Origin: Bacteroidales bacterium
GTDB lineage: Bacteria > Bacteroidota > Bacteroidia > Bacteroidales > F082
Reading direction: 5' to 3'
NCBI GenBank assembly: GCA_024400305.1
Contig: JAKSMX010000006.1
Location: 49,826 to 113,825, forward strand
DNA: 64,000 bases
The stretch's first letter is position 1. Each line of letters opens with the position of its first letter. The notes beneath the pieces were generated by a model. It had not been told where the DNA came from. It was given only the letters and a program-made list of their open reading frames with translations, and searched no databases. The translations under genes and the position numbers were made by a program. Below, piece after piece: positions 35,483 through 43,960 of the stretch.

Positions 35483-38287
35483 ATGAAAAAGTTATTCTTA
35501 TCATTGCTGCTCATCGCGACATTCGCAGTGAGCGGCTTCGCCCAGCAGGCGATGCCATGTCCGATGGACCCGAACGTGCGTTACGGGAAGTTGGACAACG
35601 GCATGACGTACTACATCCGTCACAACGAGAAACCGGCCAAGCGTGCCGACTTCTACATTGCACAGAAGGTCGGCTCGGTGCTTGAAGAAGAGAGCCAGCG
35701 CGGCCTCGCACACTTCCTCGAGCACATGGCGTTCAACGGCACCACCAACCTTCCGGGCATGATGCTCCGCGAATACCTCCAGAGCCGCGGCATCAAGTTC
35801 GGCGAGAACCTCAACGCCGGCACAGGCATCGACCAGACAGTGTATATGGTGACGGAAGTCCCGACAGACCTTCCGGGCCTCGTTGACACCTGCCTCCTCA
35901 TCCTCCATGACTGGTCAAGCTTCATCGCACTCGAAGAAAGCGAGATCGACAACGAACGCGGTGTCATCCTCGAAGAACTCCGCACACGCGAGGACGCAAG
36001 CGAGCGCATCATGAAACAGATTCTCCCTGTCATGTACCCCAACAGCCCATACGCGAACCGTCTCCCGGGCGGACTGCCGGAAGTCGTCGCCAACTTCGAG
36101 TACCAGACACTCCGCGACTACTATCACAAATGGTATCGCCCTGACCTCCAAGGTCTTATCATCGTCGGTGACGTTGATGTCGATGCCATCGAAGCACGCA
36201 TCAAAGAGATGTTCGCCGACATCAAGGCACCGGTCAACCCGGCACCGAGACCGCAGTTCATGATCGACGACAACGAAGAGCCTATCGTCGCCATCTGTTC
36301 AGACCCCGAACAGACCAACTACGAAGTCAACCTTTATTACAAATGCGACGCGACTCCGGATTCATTGAAGAACGACATGCAATACTGGATGGCACAATAC
36401 ATGCTCAACATGATTTCGACGATGCAGATCAACCGTTTGAGAGAACTCACACAGAAAGCCAACCCGCCTTTCGTCTATGGTTATAGCTATTATTCAAATT
36501 ATTATATCTCCCCAACCAAAGACGCATGGACAAGCATGGCGATGGCGAAAGACGCCGCCGGCCTCGACGAGGCACTCACAGCCCTCGTAACCGAAAACAA
36601 ACGCATGCAGCAGTTCGGCTTCACGGCTTCAGAATACGAGAGAGCCAAGGCCGACTTCATGAAACAGGTTGAAAGCCAATACAAAGAGAGAAACAACACC
36701 AAGAACGGCAGCTACGTCAGCGAATGCCTCAGCCACTTCCTCAGCAACGAGCCGATGATGGGCATCGAGACGGAATATGCACTCTACGGCCAAATCATGC
36801 CGAACCTCCCGCTCGAAGTCATCAACATGGTGGCAAAGCAGCTCATCCCTGAAAACAACCTTGTCATCACCGTCACAGCCCCTCAGAAAGAAGGCGAAGT
36901 GCTTCCAACCAAAGAAGAGATCCTCGCCGCTTACGAGAAAGCCAACGCAGCCGAAGTCGAGGCTTATAAAGAAGAGGTGTTCGACGGCCCTATCGTCGCC
37001 AACATGCCAAAGCCTGGCAAGATCAAGAAAGAAGAAGCCATCGCCGAGCTTGACGCCACAGTGCTGACACTCAGCAACGGCATGAAGGTCGTTTACAAGA
37101 AGACCAACTTCAAGGAAGACGAAATCCGTTTCAGTGCGACGAGTTACGGCGGTCTCTCCGCACTCCCGCAGGACGACCCGATCACGCTTCAGTCACTCCC
37201 TGAACTCATCAGCATCGGCGGCGTCGGCGACTTCAGCGCAATCGACCTCCCGAAAGTGCTTGCAGGAAAGAAAGTCAGCGTGAGACCTTCAATCTCGACA
37301 TATTCAGAAGGCATGGGCGGCATGAGCACACCTAAAGACCTCGAGACGATGATGCAACTCATCCACCTGTATTTCACCAGCCCACGCGCCGATGAGGAGG
37401 CGTTCCAGTCATACATCGAACGCAGCCGCGGAATGCTCGAGAACGCCGAACTCGACCCGATGGTCAGATTCGCCGACTCACTGACGAGCGTCATGTACGG
37501 CAACCACCCGCTCCGCATGAGGATGAAAGCCGCCGACCTCGACAAGATCGACTACGCAAAGGCGATGGAATACTACAAGAACCGTTTTGCAGACCCGAAC
37601 AACTTCACGTTCTACTTCGTAGGTAACATCGACGAGAATCAGTTCAAGCCGCTTGTCGAGCAATATCTCGCATCATTGAAGAAGAACAAACGCAAAGAAA
37701 ACTGGAAGGACATCAACCTCAACATCCCGGAGAAAGACAACATCTGCCATTTCACCAACCAGATGCAGAACCCGAAGACCACAATCTATATGATTATCAA
37801 TGGCAAGATGGATTACAATTACCGCAACGAGCTTTACATGGACGCTCTCGGCGACCTGATGGACATCTACTACACACGCACCATCCGTGAGGAGGAAGGC
37901 GGCACTTACGGCGTCGGCGTCATGGGTCAGGTCATTGACAAACCGAAGAACGCTTACCTGTTCCTCATCGCCTTCGACACGAACGACGAGATTTACAAGA
38001 AACTCATGGGCAAGGTCTATGACGGCTTGAACGACGTCGCCACAAACGGCCCTGCGGCTGAAGACCTCAACAAAGTCATCGAGAACTTCTACAAGAAACG
38101 CGCCGAGCAGCTCGAAGAGAACAGCTTCTGGATGAGCGCGTTGAAGAGATACGACGAGGACGGTGTCAACATCGACGCCGAATACAACGGCATCGTGAAG
38201 AGCATCAACCCGCAGACACTCGCCGACTTCACGAAGGAAGTGATCAAAGGCTGGAAGAAGGAAATCGTACAGCTTCCAGTTAGGTAA
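35483..38287 (+). CDS. M16-family zinc metallopeptidase, two-domain
   Basis: A 934-residue secreted protein from the ATG at 35483, with a signal peptide (LFLSLLLIATFAVSGFAQ). The active inverted zinc motif HFLEH is at 77-81 (H77, E80, H81), with the distal Glu in NERGVILEEL. A second, inactive M16 half begins near residue 515 (VLTLSNGMKVVYKKTNFKEDEIRFSA). Such pitrilysin-like proteins degrade peptides in the periplasm. The codon use is strongly biased and suggests high expression. The MFS gene follows after a short repeat-bearing spacer. Confidence 0.9.
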   Translation: MKKLFLSLLLIATFAVSGFAQQAMPCPMDPNVRYGKLDNGMTYYIRHNEKPAKRADFYIAQKVGSVLEEESQRGLAHFLEHMAFNGTTNLPGMMLREYLQSRGIKFGENLNAGTGIDQTVYMVTEVPTDLPGLVDTCLLILHDWSSFIALEESEIDNERGVILEELRTREDASERIMKQILPVMYPNSPYANRLPGGLPEVVANFEYQTLRDYYHKWYRPDLQGLIIVGDVDVDAIEARIKEMFADIKAPVNPAPRPQFMIDDNEEPIVAICSDPEQTNYEVNLYYKCDATPDSLKNDMQYWMAQYMLNMISTMQINRLRELTQKANPPFVYGYSYYSNYYISPTKDAWTSMAMAKDAAGLDEALTALVTENKRMQQFGFTASEYERAKADFMKQVESQYKERNNTKNGSYVSECLSHFLSNEPMMGIETEYALYGQIMPNLPLEVINMVAKQLIPENNLVITVTAPQKEGEVLPTKEEILAAYEKANAAEVEAYKEEVFDGPIVANMPKPGKIKKEEAIAELDATVLTLSNGMKVVYKKTNFKEDEIRFSATSYGGLSALPQDDPITLQSLPELISIGGVGDFSAIDLPKVLAGKKVSVRPSISTYSEGMGGMSTPKDLETMMQLIHLYFTSPRADEEAFQSYIERSRGMLENAELDPMVRFADSLTSVMYGNHPLRMRMKAADLDKIDYAKAMEYYKNRFADPNNFTFYFVGNIDENQFKPLVEQYLASLKKNKRKENWKDINLNIPEKDNICHFTNQMQNPKTTIYMIINGKMDYNYRNELYMDALGDLMDIYYTRTIREEEGGTYGVGVMGQVIDKPKNAYLFLIAFDTNDEIYKKLMGKVYDGLNDVATNGPAAEDLNKVIENFYKKRAEQLEENSFWMSALKRYDEDGVNIDAEYNGIVKSINPQTLADFTKEVIKGWKKEIVQLPVR

Positions 38288-38298
38288 ACAGGTAATCA

Positions 38299-38338
38299 GG
38301 AGTTTGAGGCATTTAGGATTTTTAACACCTCAAACTCC
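38299..38338. repeat. Inverted repeat built from the GGAGTTTGAGG family
   Basis: GGAGTTTGAGG (38299-38309) and its exact complement CCTCAAACTCC (38328-38338) can form an 11-bp stem with an 18-base loop just after the M16 stop. More CCTCAAA units follow to 38385. Confidence 0.75.
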
Positions 38339-38400
38339 TTAAATTCCTCAAACACCTCAAATACCTCAAAACACCTGAACAACTAATAAACTATAGCAAT

Positions 38401-40062
38401 ATGACAGAAAAAATTCAAACTTTGCGTGACAGCGCGGCGATGAGATGGACCGCGTTGTTGCTCTTGGCGTTGGCGATGTTCTGCGCCTACATTTTCATGG
38501 ACATCTTGTCACCTATCAAGGACCTCATGATGCTCGCGCCTGAGCACGGCGGGCGTCTTTGGGACTCCACAGCATTCGGCACGATGCAGGGTGCCGAGAC
38601 ATTCCTCAACGTATTCGTGTTCTTCCTCATCTTCGCAGGTATCATCCTCGACAAGATGGGAGTCCGTTTCACCGCGATTCTCTCTGGTGCCGTGATGCTT
38701 TTCGGCGCGTTGATTGAATATTACGCAATATCAAAGGCTTTCATGGGCAGCAGCCTTGAGGCCTGGTTCACCAACAACCTCAACTACATCCCATTGTTCG
38801 ACGAACTCGGCGTCTCACCGTTCTACAGAGGTATGCCGGCGTCGGCGAAGTTGGCGGCTGTCGGTTTCATGTTCTTCGGCTGCGGCGCTGAAATGGGCGG
38901 CATCACCGTGTCGCGTGGTATCGTGAAATGGTTCAAGGGTCGTGAGACAGCCTTGGCGATGGGTTCAGAGATGGCTTTGGCACGTCTCGGCGTCGCCACC
39001 TGCATGATTTTCTCACCTTTCTTCGCGAAGCTCGGCGGCGAAGTCGAAGTCTCACGTTCAGTGGCATTCGGCGTGGTGCTTCTCTGCATCGCATTGATAA
39101 TGTTCATCGTTTATTTCTTCATGGACAAGAAGCTCGACGGTCAGACCGGAGAGGCGGAAGAAAAAGACGACCCGTTCAAGGTGTCAGACATCGGCAAGAT
39201 CCTCTCGAGCCTCGGCTTCTGGCTCGTCGCCCTTCTCTGCGTGCTTTACTATTCAGCGATTTTCCCGTTCCAGAAATATGCTGTCAACATGCTCCAGTGC
39301 AACCTCACGCTAACACCAGGTGAAGGCTTCTGGGCAAGCAACGCCGTGACCATCGTGCAGTACATCATCATGCTCGTCGTAGCAGCCGGCGCTTTCGCAA
39401 GCAACTTCTCGAAGAAGAAACCGATGAAGATCGGTCTCATGGCATTGGCCATCGTCGCCCTCGTTGTTTACTGCTACATGGGCTACATGCGCGGCACTGC
39501 TGAAACCATCTTCGCGGTGTTCCCGCTGCTCGCAGTAGCTATCACACCTATCCTCGGCAACGCCGTTGACCACAAAGGCAAGGCGGCCACAATGCTGATG
39601 GTCGGCTCACTGCTGCTCATCCTCTGCCACCTCACCTTCGCATTCATACTCCCGATGTTCAAGGGCAACGCTGTCGGCGGTGTCGTCGTGGCCTACGTCA
39701 CAATCCTCGTCCTCGGCGCGTCATTCTCACTCGTACCGGCGGCTCTGTGGCCGAGCGTCCCGAAGCTCGTTGACGAGAAAATCATCGGTTCAGCCTACGC
39801 ACTCATCTTCTGGATCCAGAACATCGGTCTGTGGCTGTTCCCATTGCTCATCGGAAAGGTGCTCGACAACAGCAACAGAACACTCGTCGATGCAGTCGCA
39901 AATGGCGAAATCACTCCGGAAGTAGCCTCTGTGTCATACAACTATACCGCCCCGTTAATCATGCTCGCCTGCCTCGGCATCGCGGCACTCATCATCGGAG
40001 TCATCCTCAAGGCTGTTGACAAGAAGAAACACCTCGGACTCGAAGAGCCGAACATCAAGTAA
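38401..40062 (+). CDS. Major facilitator superfamily transporter
   Basis: A 553-residue membrane protein with about twelve membrane segments. The loop motif between spans 2 and 3 is IILDKMGVRFTAIL (the MFS D-x-x-G-x-R/K type), and a charged cytoplasmic insert (about 242-262, KKLDGQTGEAEEKDDPFK) separates the halves. The long first periplasmic loops (residues 115-140) are unusual for the family. The substrate cannot be told. A strong hairpin terminator follows. Confidence 0.85.
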   Translation: MTEKIQTLRDSAAMRWTALLLLALAMFCAYIFMDILSPIKDLMMLAPEHGGRLWDSTAFGTMQGAETFLNVFVFFLIFAGIILDKMGVRFTAILSGAVMLFGALIEYYAISKAFMGSSLEAWFTNNLNYIPLFDELGVSPFYRGMPASAKLAAVGFMFFGCGAEMGGITVSRGIVKWFKGRETALAMGSEMALARLGVATCMIFSPFFAKLGGEVEVSRSVAFGVVLLCIALIMFIVYFFMDKKLDGQTGEAEEKDDPFKVSDIGKILSSLGFWLVALLCVLYYSAIFPFQKYAVNMLQCNLTLTPGEGFWASNAVTIVQYIIMLVVAAGAFASNFSKKKPMKIGLMALAIVALVVYCYMGYMRGTAETIFAVFPLLAVAITPILGNAVDHKGKAATMLMVGSLLLILCHLTFAFILPMFKGNAVGGVVVAYVTILVLGASFSLVPAALWPSVPKLVDEKIIGSAYALIFWIQNIGLWLFPLLIGKVLDNSNRTLVDAVANGEITPEVASVSYNYTAPLIMLACLGIAALIIGVILKAVDKKKHLGLEEPNIK

Positions 40063-40094
40063 ACAGGCTTCGCAGATTTTGCGCGAATATCAAC

Positions 40095-40127
40095 AAAACA
40101 GGACGACCAAGACGGCCGTCCTGTTTT
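40095..40127 (+). terminator. Terminator after the MFS gene
   Basis: AAAACAGGACG and CGTCCTGTTTT form an 11-bp stem, followed by a T-rich tail (ATTTTAAT). Confidence 0.85.
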
Positions 40128-40211
40128 ATTTTAATCTGAAATTCCGCCTGCAACCGGGTTGCAAATCTCAAAAAAGTCATGCATGTTATCACACGTTTCC
40201 GAAATAATGTG

Positions 40212-40220
40212 TATCTTTGC
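40212..40220 (+). promoter_or_regulatory. -7 element TATCTTTGC for the DUF4160/DUF2442 pair
   Basis: TATCTTTGC lies 58 bases before the DUF4160 ATG. A seven-codon frame (ATG at 40240, MAIRLTK then stop) sits in the leader and may be chance. Confidence 0.6.
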
Positions 40221-40278
40221 AGCGTGAAATTTTTAAATTATGGCAATAAGACTAACAAAATAAAACAACAGCAAACTT

Positions 40279-40569
40279 ATGCCTAAAATTTTTCTCTATA
40301 TAACAGCAAAAGCGACATGGACTTTCGTTGTGTGGGGAACTGACAACAACGAGAACCGCCCGCACGTCCACGTAGGCCAAAAAGACACCGAACACTTCTG
40401 CAAAATCTGGCTCGAACCTGATGTTGAAATTGCAAAGCAAGGCTCACTCACCAAAAAACAAGCCAACGACGTGCTGGAAATAACGAAAAGATTCAGAGTT
40501 AAACTGCTTAACCAGTGGAATATATTTAAAAAAGGTGATAAGATAACAATACTAAAAATAAAGGAGTAA
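40279..40569 (+). CDS. DUF4160-like protein, probable toxin-antitoxin partner
   Basis: A 96-residue protein. NRPHVHVGQKD and AKIWLEPDVE-like CKIWLEPDVEIAKQGSLTKKQANDVLEITKRF match the DUF4160 pattern (xPHVHV, xKIWLxP, then a helix). It ends 4 bases before a DUF2442 gene. DUF4160-DUF2442 pairs are widely regarded as toxin-antitoxin-like modules. Which partner is toxic is not settled; nothing here decides it. Confidence 0.7.
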   Translation: MPKIFLYITAKATWTFVVWGTDNNENRPHVHVGQKDTEHFCKIWLEPDVEIAKQGSLTKKQANDVLEITKRFRVKLLNQWNIFKKGDKITILKIKE

Positions 40570-40573
40570 GACA

Positions 40574-40840
40574 ATGTACCAGATTGAAGGCTATTGGGAT
40601 GTGATCCCGAAAATAAAGTGTGTGTCGTTCCCGATGCGTGGAAAGATGCAGGTTGACCTCGAAGACGGACGTATCATAATTGTTGACGTGGCGAGATTTC
40701 CCAGTGTGAAGAAACTCTCAATGGAGGAACGCAAAAACTGGTGTCGTATGGATAATGGCTTCACATTCGACAACTGCGACGAGGTGATTCACATAGAACA
40801 GATTCTCGGTAACTTTCAGAACTACGCACACGAAGCATAA
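40574..40840 (+). CDS. DUF2442-like protein, partner of the DUF4160 gene
   Basis: An 88-residue protein with the DUF2442 layout: strands KIKCVSFPMRGKMQVDLEDGRIIIVDVARFP, then helix VKKLSMEERKNW and the final strand region FTFDNCDEVIHIEQILG. DUF2442 proteins bind DNA in some systems and may regulate the pair. A clear terminator lies 5 bases after the stop. Confidence 0.7.
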   Translation: MYQIEGYWDVIPKIKCVSFPMRGKMQVDLEDGRIIIVDVARFPSVKKLSMEERKNWCRMDNGFTFDNCDEVIHIEQILGNFQNYAHEA

Positions 40841-40845
40841 GTAAG

Positions 40846-40868
40846 GAGCCGCAACAGCGGCTCTTTTT
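40846..40868 (+). terminator. Rho-independent terminator after the DUF4160/DUF2442 pair
   Basis: GAGCCGC and GCGGCTC form a 7-bp stem with a 4-base loop, followed by five Ts. Confidence 0.9.
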
Positions 40869-40904
40869 GATCTAAGCAATAGACTTTCTCTCCCGAAAAC
40901 ACAG

Positions 40905-41096
40905 TCAGAACCTTGGCACCCTTTCCTTTATCGTCTCAACAAGATGCGTGTCGGCGTGGTTGGCATAGCGTGTCGTCATGCTCAAGTCATGATGGTCGGC
41001 GTGCTGCATCACGGTAAACGGGTCGATGCCCGACTTCAGCATCTCATTGATGCAGGTGTCCTTCAGCTCGCCGGGACGGCCTTGAATGTTGTCATG
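40905..41096 (-). pseudogene. C-terminal remnant of a tyrosine recombinase (integrase)
   Basis: On the minus strand an open stretch of about 63 codons ends in TGA at 40905. It reads ELKDTCINEMLKSGIDPFTV, then MQHADHHDLSMTTRYANHAD and a final helix ETIKERVPRF, the pattern of the catalytic C-terminus of phage-type integrases (xGHxxxxMTxRYxH), with Tyr in TTRYANH. A stop codon lies just before it and no upstream integrase sequence is found. It lies about 150 bases from tRNA-Val, a usual type of integration site. Confidence 0.7.
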
Positions 41097-41246
41097 TCAT
41101 CCTGTTTTTTTGGTAAATATTTGGCAAACAAAACAGCCGCAAAATTACGCAAAAAGCGTTTCAAATGCAAATGAAACCGTTTTAAATTCCGTAACGAAGC
41201 AGGCGAAAAGATAAAAAAAAGGCTGACTCTCAATTAGTTAGCCTTG

Positions 41247-41321
41247 TGGAAACTAATGGGCTCGAACCATTGACCCCTTGCTTGTAAGGCAAGTGCTCTG
41301 AACCAACTGAGCTAAGCTTCC
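41247..41321 (-). tRNA. tRNA-Val (anticodon TAC)
   Basis: Acceptor GGAAGCT pairs with AGTTTCC, discriminator A. The D arm is AGCTCAGTTGGTT, the anticodon loop CTTACAA (TAC), and the T arm GGTTCGAGCCC. CCA is not encoded. Confidence 0.95.
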
Positions 41322-41387
41322 CTGCTTTTTGCGAGTGCAAAAGTACTACTTTTTTCGACACCCACAACATTTATTTTTATTTTTTTG

Positions 41388-41460
41388 AGCGGATTACGAG
41401 GTTCGAACTCGCGACCTAAAGCTTGGGAAGCTTTCGCTCTGCCAACTGAGCTAAATCCGC
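41388..41460 (-). tRNA. tRNA-Gly (anticodon CCC)
   Basis: Acceptor GCGGATT pairs with AATCCGC, discriminator T. The anticodon stem AAAGC/GCTTT encloses TTCCCAA (CCC). The T arm is AGTTCGAACCT. CCA is not encoded. Confidence 0.95.
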
Positions 41461-41571
41461 ATTGCCTTAACTTTTCAGGCCGCAAAGATACAACTTTTTA
41501 TCGTTCACTGACATTTTAAAATAAAAATTTATCAACATTTTATTTGTTATCCATTTTACAAAAATAATGAG

Positions 41572-41580
41572 TATATTTGC
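41572..41580 (+). promoter_or_regulatory. -7 element TATATTTGC for the LOG gene
   Basis: TATATTTGC lies 20 bases before the ATG at 41601. Confidence 0.6.
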
Positions 41581-41600
41581 AAAATTTTAAATGATGAGTT

Positions 41601-42302
41601 ATGGATATCAACAGTCTTAAGAATGCGACAGAGTTAAGGGTCTGGAGCGACATGAAAGCAAACGATTCATGGTCTGTTTTCAAGATAATGTCAGAGTTCG
41701 TGAATGGTTACGAGACACTTTCGAGGATCGGGCCTTGCGTGGCCATTTTCGGCTCGGCCAGATTGCCGAAGGAAAGTCCGTATTACAAGATGGCGGAAGA
41801 CACCGCCTCAAAGCTCGTGAAGAAAGGCTTCGGCATCATCACCGGCGGCGGCCCCGGCATCATGGAGGCCGGCAACAAGGGCGCATCGAAAGCTCACGGC
41901 AAGAGCGTCGGCCTGAACATCGTGCTTCCGCACGAGCAGCATCCTAACAAGTACATCGACCCCGACAAATCCATCGATTTCGATTACTTTTACGTGAGGA
42001 AGACCATGTTCACGCGTTACGCGCAGGGCTTCATCGCCTTCCCCGGCGGCTTCGGCACGCTCGACGAACTGTCGGAGGCGCTCACGCTCATCCAGACAAA
42101 GAAAATCAAGAACTTCCCGATAGTGATGGTCGGAAAGGAGTTCTGGAGCGGTTTGGTCGATTGGTTCAAGAACACGCTTCTCGCGAACGAACTCGTCTCC
42201 GACTTCGACTTCGACATCTTCCACGTCGTTGACACCGCCGACGAAGCCGTGGACATCATCGACAAATATTACAACGAGACGTCGCCGGGACTCAACTTCT
42301 AA
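41601..42302 (+). CDS. LOG-family (TIGR00730) Rossmann-fold protein
   Basis: A 233-residue protein. ITGGGPGIMEAGNKGA and FPGGFGTLDELSEALT are the two signature motifs of the LOG/lysine-decarboxylase-like family, whose members release free base from nucleoside 5'-monophosphates (cytokinin-type phosphoribohydrolase). The N-terminal 45 residues form a helical extension. The gene has its own promoter. The substrate in bacteria is unsettled, and older annotations as lysine decarboxylase are wrong for this family. Confidence 0.9.
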   Translation: MDINSLKNATELRVWSDMKANDSWSVFKIMSEFVNGYETLSRIGPCVAIFGSARLPKESPYYKMAEDTASKLVKKGFGIITGGGPGIMEAGNKGASKAHGKSVGLNIVLPHEQHPNKYIDPDKSIDFDYFYVRKTMFTRYAQGFIAFPGGFGTLDELSEALTLIQTKKIKNFPIVMVGKEFWSGLVDWFKNTLLANELVSDFDFDIFHVVDTADEAVDIIDKYYNETSPGLNF

Positions 42303-42375
42303 AAGATTTTGGCGGCAGATTTTCAGATTGCAAAATCTTTTTTTTGAAAAACATGATTTTTTGAAAAAAAAGTAG

Positions 42376-42384
42376 TATTTTTGC
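42376..42384 (+). promoter_or_regulatory. -7 element TATTTTTGC for tmRNA
   Basis: TATTTTTGC lies 33 bases before the mature tmRNA 5' end, so a short leader must be removed by processing. Confidence 0.7.
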
Positions 42385-42417
42385 ACGCTTTTTGAAAGGG
42401 AAGCATGCAACTATCTT

Positions 42418-42815
42418 GGGGTTGACCGGTTTTGACAGCTTGCAGGATGGTTATGTAAGCATACCGAGCCATGCGGTGACGCTCGCAAATCTTGACCGCG
42501 GAAAATTAATTGGCGAAAACAACTACGCTCTCGCTGCTTAACCGAAGCACAGTAGGTTGAAGCTCAATCCCCACACAAGGTGAGGGGACGAGACATCTCG
42601 CGGATGGAGGCTCCTGATTCCGGTCCGGCAACGAGGTGCTCATCAATTTCGGGATAGCGGCGCGGAAGCCCCGGCAACGTCGCGAAGCTCAAGGGGATAA
42701 GGGCCGGCTCAGGGCGTTCGCTCCCTTGCCAGCCACGAAAAGCAACAGCGGAATAAGTATGTAGAAAGCATGATTGTTCCAAGTTTGGACGAGGGTTCGA
42801 CTCCCTCCAGCTCCA
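42418..42815 (+). ncRNA. ssrA: Transfer-messenger RNA (tmRNA)
   Basis: The 5' end GGGGTTGACCGGTTTTGACAG and the 3' tRNA-like end (GGGTTCGACTCCC, then CAGCTCC and A) pair as an acceptor stem. The internal frame ends GGC GAA AAC AAC TAC GCT CTC GCT GCT TAA, encoding the degradation tag GENNYALAA. tmRNA frees stalled ribosomes with SmpB. The 398-base length is normal. CCA is not encoded. Confidence 0.96.
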
Positions 42816-42819
42816 CGAT

Positions 42820-42891
42820 GGTCCCGTAGTCTAATGGATAGAATTAAGGATTCCGGTTCCTTCGGTCCGGGTTCGACCCCCGGCGGGATCA
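42820..42891 (+). tRNA. tRNA-Arg (anticodon CCG)
   Basis: Acceptor GGTCCCG pairs with CGGGATC, discriminator A. The anticodon loop is TTCCGGT (CCG) and the T arm GGGTTCGACCC. It begins 4 bases after tmRNA, so both are cut from one transcript. Confidence 0.95.
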
Positions 42892-42897
42892 CAAAAG

Positions 42898-42930
42898 AAG
42901 CGCCTTGACATTCAGGGCGCTTTTATTTTT
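42898..42930 (+). terminator. Terminator of the tmRNA/tRNA-Arg transcript
   Basis: AAGCGCC and GGCGCTT form a 7-bp stem, followed by TTATTTTTT. Confidence 0.9.
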
Positions 42931-43064
42931 TCTTTGCAAGAAACATTATGATTTAAAAAATGTTTTTCCCAAAAATCACTCCCCCATTGCCGCGAACAGT
43001 GCATCAATATTACAAACTATGCGACACTGCCCGGGAAAATCAGATGTTTTCCGGTAAAACAGAG

Positions 43065-43592
43065 TCAATTCTCAATCTTAATCTTTTTAACATATTCGAG
43101 ACTGTATTGTACATGTTTGCCATCATTTTTCATTCCAATAACTACCTCAATCGTAAAATTCATGTAAGGTATCTCTCTATTATTGAAAATGTAACGAAGT
43201 TTTATCAGTTCAACATACCTGTTTTTCTTCTGATTACCATCCTTGATATCATTAGTCCTATAGTTTTCATCATGTGGAACTGCATATTTCAAAACATCAA
43301 ATAATTTCAGCACTGAATATGTTGATTGCCAATGTCTTGTCGCATTATTTGTTGCCTTTTGGAAGCTTTCCTTCCAAATTATGTATATATCTTCTTGCAG
43401 GAAATCGTTTCTCACATAGTTTTTCCCATCCAATTTCGAAAGGATTAACCTGTAGGCATCTCTAATTATTTTTCGTCTATCACTTCTAACCTCAACATTA
43501 TCGCTCGTCGGTATTTTAAAAAATATGTTGCTCCCTTGTAAATTTGTTTCGATGAAGTCCGGCAAGTCAGCTGTATTGTAAGCAATGTTCAT
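43065..43592 (-). CDS. Orphan protein of unknown function
   Basis: A 175-residue protein from the ATG at 43592; the frame extends 8 codons upstream. It has no signal peptide or membrane segment. Residues 35-60 are helical and basic (RSDRRKIIRDAYRLILSKL), 75-110 helical (IYIIWKESFQKATNNATRHW), and the C-terminal part forms strands (RYVELIKLRYIF, MNFTIEVVIGMK, HVQYSLEYVKKI). The composition is AT-rich and unlike the nearby core genes, and it lies just past the tRNA-Arg terminator, so it may be acquired. The final strand pattern recalls small nuclease-fold domains of mobile elements, but I cannot assign it. Confidence 0.6.
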   Translation of the reverse strand: MNIAYNTADLPDFIETNLQGSNIFFKIPTSDNVEVRSDRRKIIRDAYRLILSKLDGKNYVRNDFLQEDIYIIWKESFQKATNNATRHWQSTYSVLKLFDVLKYAVPHDENYRTNDIKDGNQKKNRYVELIKLRYIFNNREIPYMNFTIEVVIGMKNDGKHVQYSLEYVKKIKIEN

Positions 43593-43960
43593 TTTATTTT
43601 TTTCGCAAAAATACAATATGCTTAAAAACTATCCGTAAGAAAAACGTTTTTGGTTTATCATATTATGCAACCAATTGACACACAACACATTTTAATGCAA
43701 ATTTAACAAATCATACTAAAAATCAATTGTTATTAAATTTTTACATTTTTTGAAAAAAAAATATAGATTGTTTCTAATCAGATATTAAAAAAATCAGTAT
43801 TTTTGCACCTTGAATTTGCAGATCGGCTTACGCATGGATTAACTGCCAATTCAAAATTCAAAGCGTGTAGATCGGCTTATGCATGGATTAACTACTCGCT
43901 TTTTAATTTTATGAGAACGCACAGAAAACTCAACCCACCGCCACGAACAACGCATCTCTC
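43593..43960 (+). other. Gene-free stretch holding a promoter and a paired direct repeat
   Basis: No protein frame is supported. A TATTTTTGC box (43798-43806) on the plus strand is followed by two copies of a 24-base repeat (next entry). The plus strand then runs into the 3' end of the DUF2027 gene, antisense to it. Confidence 0.5.
43821..43893 (+). repeat. Paired 24-base direct repeat with stem-forming flanks (candidate small RNA)
   Basis: GATCGGCTTAYGCATGGATTAACT occurs at 43821-43844 and 43870-43893, differing at one base. The first copy is closed by GCAG/CTGC and the second by GTAG/CTAC, so both paired ends changed together. A promoter box ends 14 bases before the first copy. It may be a small RNA with two similar hairpins; no known family is recognised. 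Confidence 0.5.

Noticed and set aside
40240-40263. Leader peptide MAIRLTK before the DUF4160 gene
   Set aside because: Seven codons with no attenuator structure after them; chance cannot be excluded.
41601-42302. Lysine decarboxylase
   Set aside because: The PGGxGT and GGGxGIM motifs belong to LOG phosphoribohydrolases; the decarboxylase label is an old misannotation.
42564-42892. Minus-strand protein frames over the tmRNA
   Set aside because: They are shadows of the structured RNA genes and have no family pattern.
43821-43893. Two-repeat CRISPR remnant
   Set aside because: There are only two units with an AT-rich gap, no cas genes, and the closing bases covary as in an RNA stem.
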